Below, piece by piece: positions 9,736-16,541 of a stretch of 16,541 bases of DNA. Each line of letters starts with the position of its first letter. Position 1 is the stretch's first letter. The DNA is from Rodentolepis nana (Eukaryota; Platyhelminthes; Cestoda; Cyclophyllidea; Hymenolepididae). The DNA lies in NCBI GenBank assembly GCA_900617975.1, contig UZAE01000947.1:1-16541 (forward strand), read 5' to 3'. The notes below the pieces were generated by a model that saw nothing but the letters and a program-made list of their open reading frames with translations, did not search any database and had not been told where the DNA came from. The position numbers were made by a program, and so were the translations under genes.

Positions 9736-10290
9736 TTACTTCAGTCCTATGGTTTTCTGTATTAGACAAGATTGCGTTTTCAGATGTCTTGGTCTATTCT
9801 CATAGGTGCTGAAGAACTTATCCATGGGGATGCGCAGTAGCTTCTCATACAGGATCAAGGCCTTTTCTTTGAAAAGGGAACATATTGAGGTGCTTCCTGT
9901 AACCAGAATCATGGCATCAATAGTTGTTGACTTTATTCCTCCAGTAATAAGTCGTAATGCCTTGTTGTGTACCTTTTTAAGTGGTTTAAAAGTCACCCCT
10001 GTGGCTGTAATGAGTGGCTATCATCAATATAACATTAATAGCTGAATAATCATCTTGCAGGTGGTGTTAAGAGTTGAGCATGCACCACCCTATACGCTAC
10101 CTGCAAGACACTTTAGTACATCCAGTTATTGGAGACTATTTCTGCTATTTTAGCAATGTGACTTTTCATGTTAGCTTTGTGTCAAACACCATTCCGAGGT
10201 AAGTAAACTCATTGGTTTTTCTAGGGTAGCATCCTTGTACCTAAGAAGCAGGTTTATGCTGGTCGGGCCATTTGACAAGCTAAACGGAAT
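9736..10290 (-). pseudogene. Retrotransposon reverse transcriptase, 3' part, broken
   Basis: Seen on the minus strand: a segment ending SLSNGPTSINLLLRYKDATL, then YLGMVFDTKLT at 10201-10169, the usual post-catalytic YLGV-FD-LTW motif with Trp turned into TGA. After several stops follows the thumb segment 9996-9736 containing VHNKALRLITGGIKST and LYEKLLRI, which matches the RT C-terminus of Jockey/I-like elements (a ...VQNKALRLITGA... pattern followed by Thr and an aliphatic helix). The catalytic Asp pair is missing with the truncated 5' portion. In an intact element this enzyme would copy the element's RNA at the target site; here it cannot be made. Confidence 0.85.
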
Positions 10291-10421
10291 TCATTCGACA
10301 AGTTCATCTCAAATATCAATATCAAGTGATAGCCAACACACTTTCAAATTCCTGGATAACATTCAAAACAACTAGGAAAGACCCAAGAAAGAACCAATAC
10401 GTTTAAAAAACAAACTGCGCT

Positions 10422-10734
10422 TCCTTGTAGATTAGCTTAAGAAACTGCGGACCTACGTCGATGAAACTAGCCGTTTCGTGAGGTACTTGTGAGAGCATGA
10501 CCAACAGAGATTTCAGAGATGGATGAGTTATTGGTCGACCTTCCTCCAAACTCTCATACTCTTAACCATAGCCGCAAATTTTAAAACCCCACCTTGTTAA
10601 TTTCTGGCAAAAAAATATATCAGCTGCGCCTGGCATTCCTTTGCCCTCTATCATTCACTTTACTGTTGGATTTGATGGCTGCTTAATCATACCAATTTAG
10701 CATTTAAGTTTGAAATTCCATTGCGTGTCCTTCT
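10422..10734. other. No gene seen
   Basis: Sequence between the retrotransposon's 5' limit and the 3' end of the tentative minus-strand gene. RT homology upstream of 10421 is not convincing, and I found no YADD-like motif here. Confidence 0.4.
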
Positions 10735-11997
10735 TTATAATTTATTCAAGTCACCAACTGTGACTTCAAGTCTTGATAGCTCTAAAACATGGAAAGCATT
10801 CAACTGCAGAGGAAGTGTGAGTTATAAAAAATATACGTTGGAGGAAATTAAATGGTAGAGTTAATGTGGGAAAGGTGGTTGGGAGGGGGTGGAATGTGGA
10901 AGAATCGCACTCACTGGTACCAAAGAAGGAATACGATTGAAAGTCTGTCCTCGAAGACCGATGTTTACTGCAATATTTCCAGAAGACGCTGAACAAAATG
11001 AAGCTCTAATCACCTAAAATTTTTTTTTAATACGACTACATTCCTTTTCGAAAATTATGCAATATTGTTCAATACAATCATGTTAGTTCTGAAACTGCAA
11101 ACTATCGAGTTGAGCAATTGAACTAAAAGAGTAAGAATCAAACGAGATGAGTGGAGAAGAAGACAAGGTTTAAAAGCGCTGAGTTGGTCAGCTTTCAGGA
11201 ATGGGACATAACGCAAGCTGCGATTTGATCATGTGTTGAGAACGATTCTGACAAACTGATCTCTATAGTTCGGAATGGGTTGACGTTTGTAATTTCTGGA
11301 GACCGTTGATCAATTCATCAGATGCAATATCGAGCCATGTTCGTCCACATCCTGGCAATCTGCCAAATCCATATTTGAGCAGCTCTCACGACTTTGTCAA
11401 TTGCAATTCTAGGCCCAACATCGGAAGCTTCTCTACGATAAACACTTCAAAAATCTGACTGCTCACTTCCCACCTTTGAAAGATGAATTTAGGGAAAACA
11501 AGAAGAGCAATGATGAAAAATCTGGTTGGATGAAGAACAATTCGCGTTACTATAGGTGCAAATCTGAGACATTGACTCTATATGTTAAGCAGCTGAACGA
11601 TCTCCGTAAAGTCATTGAATGTGATTGGGATATAAGCCACATACTACAATGGTCTTTGACATATGATCAGAAGCTTTGTGACGCTGTAATGCCTCGTAGG
11701 GTAATGTTTTTCTACTACGGATTCTTTGGGGAGTACCTTGGAATCTGCCGTTTACAGAATTCAAACTCCCATAATTCCAAACCCTGGACCGATCTCCATT
11801 CTTCATTAATTCTCTACAACAGAGTCGATAATGCCCATGTGCCTATAATATTTTGGACTCAATGAAGAAAATCTGTTCAACCTGACATTTGAACGCAAAC
11901 TTGAGACTTTCAAATATGTGGGAATATTGCGATTTATGGAAGTTGAGATGTGTTGTGAATGTGGAGAGAAAGGGGATTGAAGGACACAGAGAGGCAT
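10735..11997 (-). CDS. Tentative small spliced gene, product unknown
   Basis: Best supported are the last two exons. Exon 10988-10915 has acceptor ttcattttgttcag and donor TACCA|GTGAGT. A 111-nt intron ends in a good tract (cacacttcctctgcag). Terminal exon 10803-10735 ends in TAA, with AATAAA at 10746-10741. In one frame they read SSGNIAVNIGLRGQTFNRIP, then LVP, then LNAFHVLELSRLEVTVGDLN. A second frame (FWKYCSKHRSSRTDF..., ending at a TGA) is also open across both exons, so the frame is not certain. Upstream, exons 11997-11882 (ATG start, Ser-rich) and 11813-11737 (donor CCAAG|GTACTC) fit the first frame in phase and would give about 112 residues, but their signals are weaker. The antisense plus-strand frame 11476-11865 is probably incidental. 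No family recognised. Same strand as, and just downstream of, the five-exon gene. Confidence 0.38.
10741..10746 (-). promoter_or_regulatory. AATAAA polyadenylation signal
   Basis: Canonical AATAAA on the minus strand. It lies 3-4 codons before the TAA stop of the preferred frame, or about 24 nt after the TGA stop of the alternative frame. Its position supports a transcript 3' end here, whichever frame is used. Confidence 0.4.
10989..11736. other. Presumed intron of the tentative gene; nothing else recognised
   Basis: If the small minus-strand gene is real, this is its largest intron, 748 nt with GTACTC at one end and TTGTTCAG at the other. A 129-codon plus-strand frame (11476-11865, starting only at TTG) runs across part of it. 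That frame has no motif, lies opposite a minus-strand exon candidate and is not called. Confidence 0.3.
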
Positions 11998-12075
11998 GAA
12001 TTAGCTCAGTTGGAGCAAAGTGTCGACGTGATAAAAGAACAAGAATTATTTTAGCCCCGTGCATAAGTAGATCTA

Positions 12076-12103
12076 AAGAAGGAAGGAAGGAAGGTAGAAA
12101 GGA
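12076..12103. repeat. (GGAA)n microsatellite
   Basis: Imperfect aagg/ggaa repeats (aaagaaggaaggaaggaagg, then tagaaagga), about 35 nt downstream of the stop codon of the five-exon gene, within its probable 3' UTR. Confidence 0.8.
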
Positions 12104-12136
12104 AAAAGCAATATTGAGACCTGCTTCACAATTAAT

Positions 12137-15100
12137 TCACTGTATGTAACTGTGCTCGCCAGTTTTCCGCAGGTCCATTGGAAGCGCTGCCTTGACATTT
12201 ATCAAATACTGCAAAGATTCCAACACCTCAGGTCTTATGCCCTTGTTGAGCGCATTGTCAATCCATTCTCTCCTCAGTCGACGGCAAGCACGTATAGCAA
12301 ACCGTGCCGACTCATGATATGGAGCAATAGCTTGAATCGCGCGAACATATTTGAGGCAGAAAATGAGGAAAGCCTTCTTGGCGTGGAGGGTAGACGAAGC
12401 AGACTGTATAGTCCTTTGACCATTTTCTAGTTTCGCCACGAATTTATCATAAGCACATAAGGTTCTGTTCAGGTAACCAATGTGGCCAATGCAACTGTAA
12501 GAAAAGATGCACCGATTAGTGAGAAGTTTGGAAACCAAATTTAAAATTCGCATGAGGTGGTGGTGGTTGTGACGATTGACAGTTGGGCATGCAATTTTCA
12601 TGATAGCGTGTGCTGTTATTTCGCAGATCACGCGTAAGCTGAACAATGCGAGAGTGGCTAAGCTTTCCTCACCTTATGGTCTAATCAATGCCACACATGA
12701 AAACTAGTCTTCGACGGTTATCGTCTGTGTGATCTCTCACACTGCATAAAGAAATGGTGAATAGAAGCGTTGGTCCTTTCTAGTATAATGGAGAAGTAAT
12801 ATTGGCCTAAACTCCGTCAATTCCCAAACAAGAGTGGCTTTATTGATATATCATGGATTATCCATAACAACTTAATTTTTTGCATTCTTCATGCAGTTCC
12901 CCATTCTTTAATCTGTGCACGGCCCTGTTATATTCATTTGTGCTTTACTCTGCCACCTTATCACATCACAAGATTAGTGCTTACTGCTCCTCTTTTTGTC
13001 TGCTCCGAATATGCCTCCTCCTCCTCCTCCTCCTCCACTTCGCTGTTCTTATTTTGAGTACTTAATTTGAAGGTGAAGACAGTGCAATGGCTCACCACTA
13101 CTTGGCCTCCAATCTACACTTTCTTGGCATATATACACAAGGTAGTTACTGGCCCAAGCTGAGTATGTGGAGGAGATAAGAATGCTGCTCATGAAAGGTA
13201 TGACCGGCATTTGTGACTGTGTCAAAAGAGAAATTGAGTCCTCGATTCAAATGTGCTTGTAAAATGAGGCATCAACTCAGAGCAACTATTTACCTGTCAT
13301 AGCAAAATTTATACCTTCCTCTTCTGCATCTACGGCTTGGAACGAAGGTCTTCATTTTCTCATACGCTCTTAGACGATTACAAGTGCCTTCAACAGTTGG
13401 GTTGACTTCACCCAAAATATTGAGAAGTGGTCCATTATCGAGAAGAAAGGAGATAACTTGGATCCTTGCGTTGTCTTTCAAGTAGTTACGACCCGTCACT
13501 CTTGTAATCCACTCAATTGTCCTGCAAAGGCCGTCCACACACCGTTTTAGAGTCGGCAGCAAATTGACAAAGTTGTCTCCGCTAAAATTTAAATAAGAGT
13601 TTTAGAGGTATTTAAATGGATAAAGAAGAGTGTCTCGAAGGGACTCGAAGTAATTTACTATTTTCCCTTTGGCAAGTAATCAAGGTACTTAGAGTGTGGA
13701 AATCAGCTATCTCAAAAGCGCTTTTATGGAGAAGTTGCTACCATAATTGCTACGGGTGTTGATTTCATCTCATGGCACGTACACGTGCAGTACACGAGTG
13801 CTATCAACCGCAATTTCGACGTAGATAAATCCATTCGTTCGTTTTCATGCCTCTTGGGAAGACAGCAGTAGATCTAAAACCTTGCCAATGGACAAAAGGT
13901 AGCACCACCTCAACCTTGAAATTTCTTCTAGAGTACTTTGAATAAATCACAAATACACCTCTCAATAAACCACATTCTTGCCTCCTCAACCAACAAAAAA
14001 GTGGAAAATCTACAGACTCGAACCATTTCTGCCATCTACATTTCTTCAAATAATGTTTCAAAAATGACAAAGCGAATTCGCAGAAGAGCGCCAATGGCAT
14101 AGTAAATTACTTACAGTATCACATCTAATAGGGGTCATTAACATCAAAATTCAAAACAAAATGAAGAACGAACCGAGTGAGAGTAAGGGAGAGAGAGAGG
14201 AGGGATAAGCCCATGTAAACATTTGGTCATACATTGTTTCCACTCACAACCTTAACACTAATTCATTCATCCTCAATCTCTCTCCCTTACCCTCCCAGAG
14301 AGATGTTCTTCATCATTAATCCACTTAAACGCACCTTCATCCTATTCAGTGGTGAAACTAAAAACCTGAATCAAGGAATAATTAAGAAAATGGAAAAGTA
14401 AATGAATTGAATTTGAAGAGGACTGCAAGCTCAGTTCCACGACGCCTTCTGTATTTTCAAGAAAATGTAGAGGGAAAGAGAGAAAGAAAGAGAGAATGAA
14501 AGCGAATGAGAGTGAGAGTGAGAGAGAGAAAGAAGATGATGATCGTATGTGACCATTTGGCCAAACATTGTTTCCACTCACAACCTTAATACTAATTTAT
14601 TCATCCTCAATCTCTCTGAGGTAGATAAATCCATTCATCCGGTTTCATGCCTCTTGGGTAGATGACACTTCATTAATTCCCATTTTCCTCCTCCTTATTA
14701 GTAGGATTTAGTACACCTTTGACAGGATGAGGACCAAATTGTGATTTCCTCTGAAGCAACCCACCACGAGACGTGAAGTCAAAATTGTACTCTCTACACC
14801 ACTATTTCCTATGCAACTCTCGAATCATGGCTAATGCTCTCAATAACTTTGAAGACTGAGTGTTACTCACCTCTCTTCATCCATACGGACCGTCGATTGG
14901 ACGTTGCCTTGGTCCGTTGATGGACTCTGCGAACTTTCTTCACGAATTGTTTGCTCACTCGACATACTGCCGTCTGCTACTGTGGCGCTGTTAAAATGAA
15001 ATCGATCGCTCGTCTACAATACTTCTATATATACGAAATTACAAGAATGCGAAATGAGGTCATTGGTTATCTAATTTGATTGGATGTTACGGGTTTTGCC

Positions 15101-16243
15101 TAAAATAATGGCCTAATTACTAATGAACACATCACGAAATGAGGTCGTTTTAAGGGCAACTACAGCTGCAATAATTGTCATTAGGTCGATTGAAATATCG
15201 AATCTAGGGTACAAGCGTTGTGAGGTGAAGAAAGAATAACATTATTGTTGTTGATGATCATGCTTGCTAGCCATTTTCATAGGCAAATTGAACTATGTTC
15301 TCCCAATAAGCTTTGCGGAGCCCTTTGTAGGCAGTGTTCGTATCCTCATTCAAATCGCGTTTGCGAATTGGAGGGACCAATGGCGTGGCAGTCAAAGTAG
15401 TATGATGTAATGACATGCAGTTTTTACGATCCTCTCAGAATGTCTGCGCCTTTTGTAGGTCCTGAATCACTTTGGCTATTTGTCTGCTGTTCTGAGTGGT
15501 AGATGAACAAGTAGGCATACCCTTTGAGGCGTCTGGAACGAAAGCATATGGGACATCCCAGATATGGTAGGTAATGTCAAATGAGGGCTCTTCGTTTGGC
15601 TCCCATGGCAGGCACTTGTCTCAGAATTTATGAAAAGCCGTCTTAGCAATGTGAGCTATAAAAGCGCTCACTTAATTGCCAATCCACAATAAAGTTCGAA
15701 AAATGCGCGCAAAGGTAATTTGCAGTTCTTTTCCAGCAGATTGCTAAACAAATGTGTCATGCGATATCCACAGTAATTTTCCTGCCAAAGTATCCTGGTT
15801 TGTTTAGGCGACCTGAATTAGTTAACCTTGCTACAGGTTAGGCCTCTAGTGAGAAAAGAGTTTATTGAATTTTGGGATCATGTCAAATACGATTCGTATG
15901 TGGAATAGCTTTCACGTAATTTGAATGAACATTAAAATATGCTTAGCTAAGAAGACCACTCCTCACACCACTTCAGTTTATTCGAGTCAGAATTGGGTAT
16001 CGTAGAGTGGCGTCTAGGAAAAACTACTGCAGATCCAGTGGCGTTGTAGCCGGAGTTATTTCGATTTTGAAGGCTCTCACTTTCACTTAATCGAAACGTT
16101 TCCAAAAACGGTAGCTCTACAGGTGAAATAGTAAGAACCTGAGCAATAATTTACTCACTTTGTAAATTCTGGTTTAGGTTTGCACCACCAGCTGATGAAT
16201 CAGCATATTGTTTGGAAGGTTTCAAATCCACGGTCTCCTCCAA
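12137..16243 (-). CDS. Five-exon gene (5'-incomplete); Ser/Asn-rich N-terminus plus helical domain, weakly PEX11-like
   Basis: Minus-strand exons: 16243-16159 (start uncertain), 16116-15969, 14987-14871, 13581-13294 and 12494-12137 (TGA at 12139-12137). All four junctions keep one frame: split codons AAG, TGC, AGC and AGT. Donors include CAAA|GTGAGT, AGAG|GTGAGT and ACAG|GTAAAT; acceptors include ttcacctgtag, cattttaacag, atttaaattttag and tcttttcttacag. Introns are 42, 981, 1289 and 799 nt. The product is at least 331 residues. The first 115 or so are polar (SESESLQNRNNSGYNATGS). The rest is helical, with LKRCVDGLCRTIEWITRV, NRLRAYEKMKTF, CIGHIGYLNRTLCAYDKFVA and LINVKAALPMDLRKTG. The order and spacing of these blocks recall PEX11 proteins (a GRDK..R..QY-like start, an RK..R.-like block, a glycine/Asp block, a final ..D....LP.-like block). 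The usual C-terminal membrane span is missing and the polar N-terminus is unusual. I am fairly sure of the gene, not of the family. Confidence 0.75.
12495..13293 (-). other. Intron 4, with a possible poison exon and a CCT repeat
   Basis: 799-nt intron starting GTAAAT and ending CTTTTCTTACAG. It contains (CCT)n at 13014-13036. It also holds a 69-nt segment, 12741-12673, flanked by an acceptor (accatttctttatgcag) and a donor (CATAAG|GTGAGG). All three frames of that segment contain stops; in the phase of the flanking exons it would end translation at a TAG near its 3' side. Confidence 0.6.
13014..13036. repeat. (CCT)n microsatellite
   Basis: Eight consecutive cct/ctc triplets inside intron 4. 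On the plus strand it creates a false run of leucines in the open frame at 12880-13065, which is not a gene. Confidence 0.9.
13821..13862 (-). repeat. 42-bp interspersed repeat, copy 1
   Basis: gtagataaatccattcgttc, then gttttcatgcctcttgggaaga; matches 14621-14662 at 38 of 42 bases, exactly 800 bp away in the same orientation. On the minus strand both copies keep one reading frame with the pattern [FY]PRGMK..EWIYL, so the differences are mostly conservative at the protein level. A third, weaker match (atgccacttgggtagacg) lies at 16460-16477. Confidence 0.8.
14183..14290. repeat. Fold-back unit with 14-bp perfect inverted arms
   Basis: gtaagggagagaga at 14183-14196 and its exact reverse complement tctctctcccttac at 14277-14290, with about 80 bp between. 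The arms are partly simple GA/TC, but the gtaaggg end is not, so the pairing is more than microsatellite chance. The loop is the direct-repeat unit listed below. Confidence 0.65.
14212..14283. repeat. 70-bp direct repeat, copy 1
   Basis: The block acattgtttccactcacaac, then cttaa, is identical at 14231 and 14565 (334 bp apart), followed by near-identical attcatcctcaatctctct. Each copy lies between a GA-rich stretch on its left and a TC run on its right, so each can fold back. Confidence 0.85.
14469..14535. repeat. (GA)n-rich microsatellite
   Basis: Imperfect ga, gaaa and gagt repeats (agagagaaagaaagagagaa and similar). Its antisense strand gives a false Ser/Phe/Leu-rich frame (14581-14342) that is not a gene. 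Confidence 0.85.
14548..14617. repeat. 70-bp direct repeat, copy 2
   Basis: Second copy of the 14212-14283 unit. It is preceded by the long GA-rich microsatellite (14469-14535) and followed immediately by the 42-bp repeat. It differs from copy 1 by a few transitions (for example ttaacac to ttaatac). Confidence 0.85.
14621..14662 (-). repeat. 42-bp interspersed repeat, copy 2
   Basis: Partner of 13821-13862. It directly abuts the second TC-ended unit (14548-14617), so the two repeat families touch here, whereas copy 1 lies several hundred bases from the first TC-ended unit. Confidence 0.8.
14988..15968 (-). other. Intron 2, hosting a pseudogene
   Basis: 981-nt intron. The preferred donor is AAGTG|GTGTGAGG (phase 2, matching the next exon); GTGAGG two bases on would break the frame. 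The protein-like relic at 15267-15760 lies inside. A TATATATAG stretch at 15033-15025 lies about 60 nt before an in-frame ATG (14965-14963) in the next exon, which leaves open an internal promoter. Confidence 0.5.
15267..15760 (-). pseudogene. Protein-like relic with in-frame stops, family unknown
   Basis: On the minus strand one frame reads like real protein for about 130 codons but is broken by TGA at 15621-15623 and 15435-15437, ending at TAG 15269-15267. Segments include DKCLPWEPNEEPSFDITYHI, WDVPYAFVPDASKGMP, ATPLVPPIRKRDLNEDTNTA and YKGLRKAYWENIVQFAYENG. Upstream, to about 15760, protein-like text continues but shifts between frames (for example MTHLFSNLLEKNCKLPLRAF). G+C is higher than in the flanks. 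Both TGA codons could be decayed CGA or TGG. A shorter relative lies at 16490-16541. I do not recognise the family; a mobile-element ORF or a retrocopy of a host gene both fit. Confidence 0.5.
16117..16158 (-). other. 42-nt mini-intron
   Basis: GTGAGT...CACCTGTAG, 42 nt in total, between two exons whose phases match (A|AG gives Lys). Retaining it would put a TAA in the exon's frame. Very short introns are a known feature of flatworm genes, among a few other lineages. This is the main hint at the host's affinity. Confidence 0.65.
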
Positions 16244-16541
16244 CTAATATCTCTGCTCTTCTCTTCCTCCTTCTCAACCTCCCACAGATACGATTTGGAC
16301 TACATCGGATGTGTTAGTGTCATGCGGCAACTGCTCAACTCACTTTGCCTTATTTTCTATTGCTGACTACTTTAGATTTCAAGAGGATGAGACGTTTGCT
16401 TTGAATGGTGGGCCAACTCACTCATTCATCTTTATTTACTATCTTGTGGTATTTTTGAATGCCACTTGGGTAGACGCAGCCTCCACAGAGTAGGCACAGA
16501 CATCCCTTGAGGCGTGTGGGATGGAAGAACATAGGTCCTCC
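16244..16541 (-). other. Upstream flank of the five-exon gene; partial copy of the 15.5-kb relic
   Basis: No upstream exon could be fixed. 16490-16541 resembles 15511-15558 (gtaggca...cttgaggcgt...cata.g...tcc) in the same orientation, so a second fragment of the relic enters from the window edge. Just beside it, 16460-16477 weakly matches the 42-bp repeat. On the plus strand a long pyrimidine tract ending cctcccacag (16287) precedes an open frame to 16493. That could be a plus-strand exon but is more simply read as antisense. Confidence 0.35.

Larger units (their letters stand above)
8681..10421 (-). mobile_element. 5'-truncated, inactivated non-LTR retrotransposon (I/Jockey-like, with RNase H), copy 2
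   Basis: Read on the minus strand the order is the 3' half of a reverse transcriptase (10421-9736), RNase H (9647-9168), a C-terminal region with a CPLC...H...C knuckle (9167-8814), about 110 nt of 3' UTR, and a (TAA)n tail at 8702-8681. RT then RNase H in one ORF, plus a short simple-repeat tail instead of poly-A, is characteristic of I-group non-LTR elements. The catalytic YADD part of the RT is not visible, so the copy is truncated upstream. It is broken by a nonsense TGA after FDTKLT (10166-10168), a frame change between 9736 and 9647, and stops at 9309-9311 and 9234-9236. Its first 150 nt match copy 1 at the window's left end. Confidence 0.88.
13582..14870 (-). other. Intron 3, repeat-loaded
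   Basis: 1289-nt intron (GTGAGTAAC to AAATTTTAG). It carries two interleaved short direct-repeat pairs, a GA/TC fold-back and a GA microsatellite, listed separately. A minus-strand frame of 98 codons at 14100-13804 ends in a motif, FPRGMKTNEWIYL, that recurs in the second repeat copy as YPRGMKPDEWIYL. The frame therefore looks like a piece of a once-coding dispersed repeat rather than a host exon. Confidence 0.6.

Noticed and set aside
9806..10045. Plus-strand frame opposite the RT thumb region
   Set aside because: Antisense to the recognised RT segment, with no motif of its own.
11476..11865. 129-codon plus-strand open frame
   Set aside because: It starts at TTG only, has no motif or splice support, and lies opposite better-supported minus-strand exon candidates. 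Length alone is not decisive in this composition.
12001..12075. tRNA-like start ttagctcagttggagca
   Set aside because: It resembles a tRNA A box, but there is no GGTTCRAAT B box at the right distance and no acceptor-stem pairing.
12137..12646. The full 169-codon open frame as one exon
   Set aside because: The segment 12646-12495 is intronic: the clean acceptor tcttttcttacag ends at 12495 and the preceding exon matches it in phase.
12880..13065. Plus-strand frame with a leucine run
   Set aside because: It comes from the (CCT)n repeat and lies antisense within intron 4.
14342..14581. Minus-strand frame rich in Ser, Phe and Leu
   Set aside because: It is produced by the GA/TC microsatellite.
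15025..15033. TATATATAG as promoter of a shorter gene starting at the ATG at 14965
   Set aside because: Two upstream exons join this exon in frame, so it more likely lies in an intron. Kept only as a possible internal promoter.

Overview
The window is non-coding-rich, AT-rich eukaryotic DNA, almost certainly from an invertebrate animal. Evidence is spliced genes with GT-AG introns, a decayed non-LTR retrotransposon of the RNase H-bearing (I/Jockey-like) kind, microsatellites, and no bacterial gene organisation. Two candidate introns of only about 40 nt sit beside introns of roughly 0.8-1.3 kb. That mix is known from parasitic flatworms (tapeworms especially), so a helminth is my best guess, but nothing here fixes the species.

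Layout. 1-880 holds a degenerate plus-strand fragment of the retrotransposon's reverse transcriptase whose interior has been expanded into three successive minisatellites. 881-8680 is mostly gene-poor. It contains a diverged 300-bp direct repeat (3247-3543 and 8017-8311), a second dispersed repeat in opposite orientations (about 1640-1880 and 6612-6690) and a few isolated candidate exons. 8681-10421 is a second, minus-strand copy of the retrotransposon: the 3' part of the RT, an RNase H domain with a lost catalytic Asp, a C-terminal zinc-knuckle region and a (TAA)n tail. It is inactivated by stops and a frameshift. 10735-11997 holds a tentative small spliced minus-strand gene whose last two exons are the best supported.

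12137-16243 is the main gene: five minus-strand exons whose splice sites and reading phases all agree, 5'-incomplete in the evidence. It encodes at least 331 residues, a Ser/Asn-rich N-terminal part followed by a helical C-terminal domain of about 215 residues. I see a tentative resemblance to PEX11-type peroxisomal membrane proteins but do not claim identity. Its introns carry a protein-like pseudogene, short interspersed direct repeats, fold-back GA/TC units and simple repeats.

I found no tRNA, rRNA, CRISPR array, or convincing complete novel system. The most useful leads are the phase-consistent five-exon gene with its 42-nt intron and alternative splice choices, and the retrotransposon fragment turned into back-to-back minisatellites.
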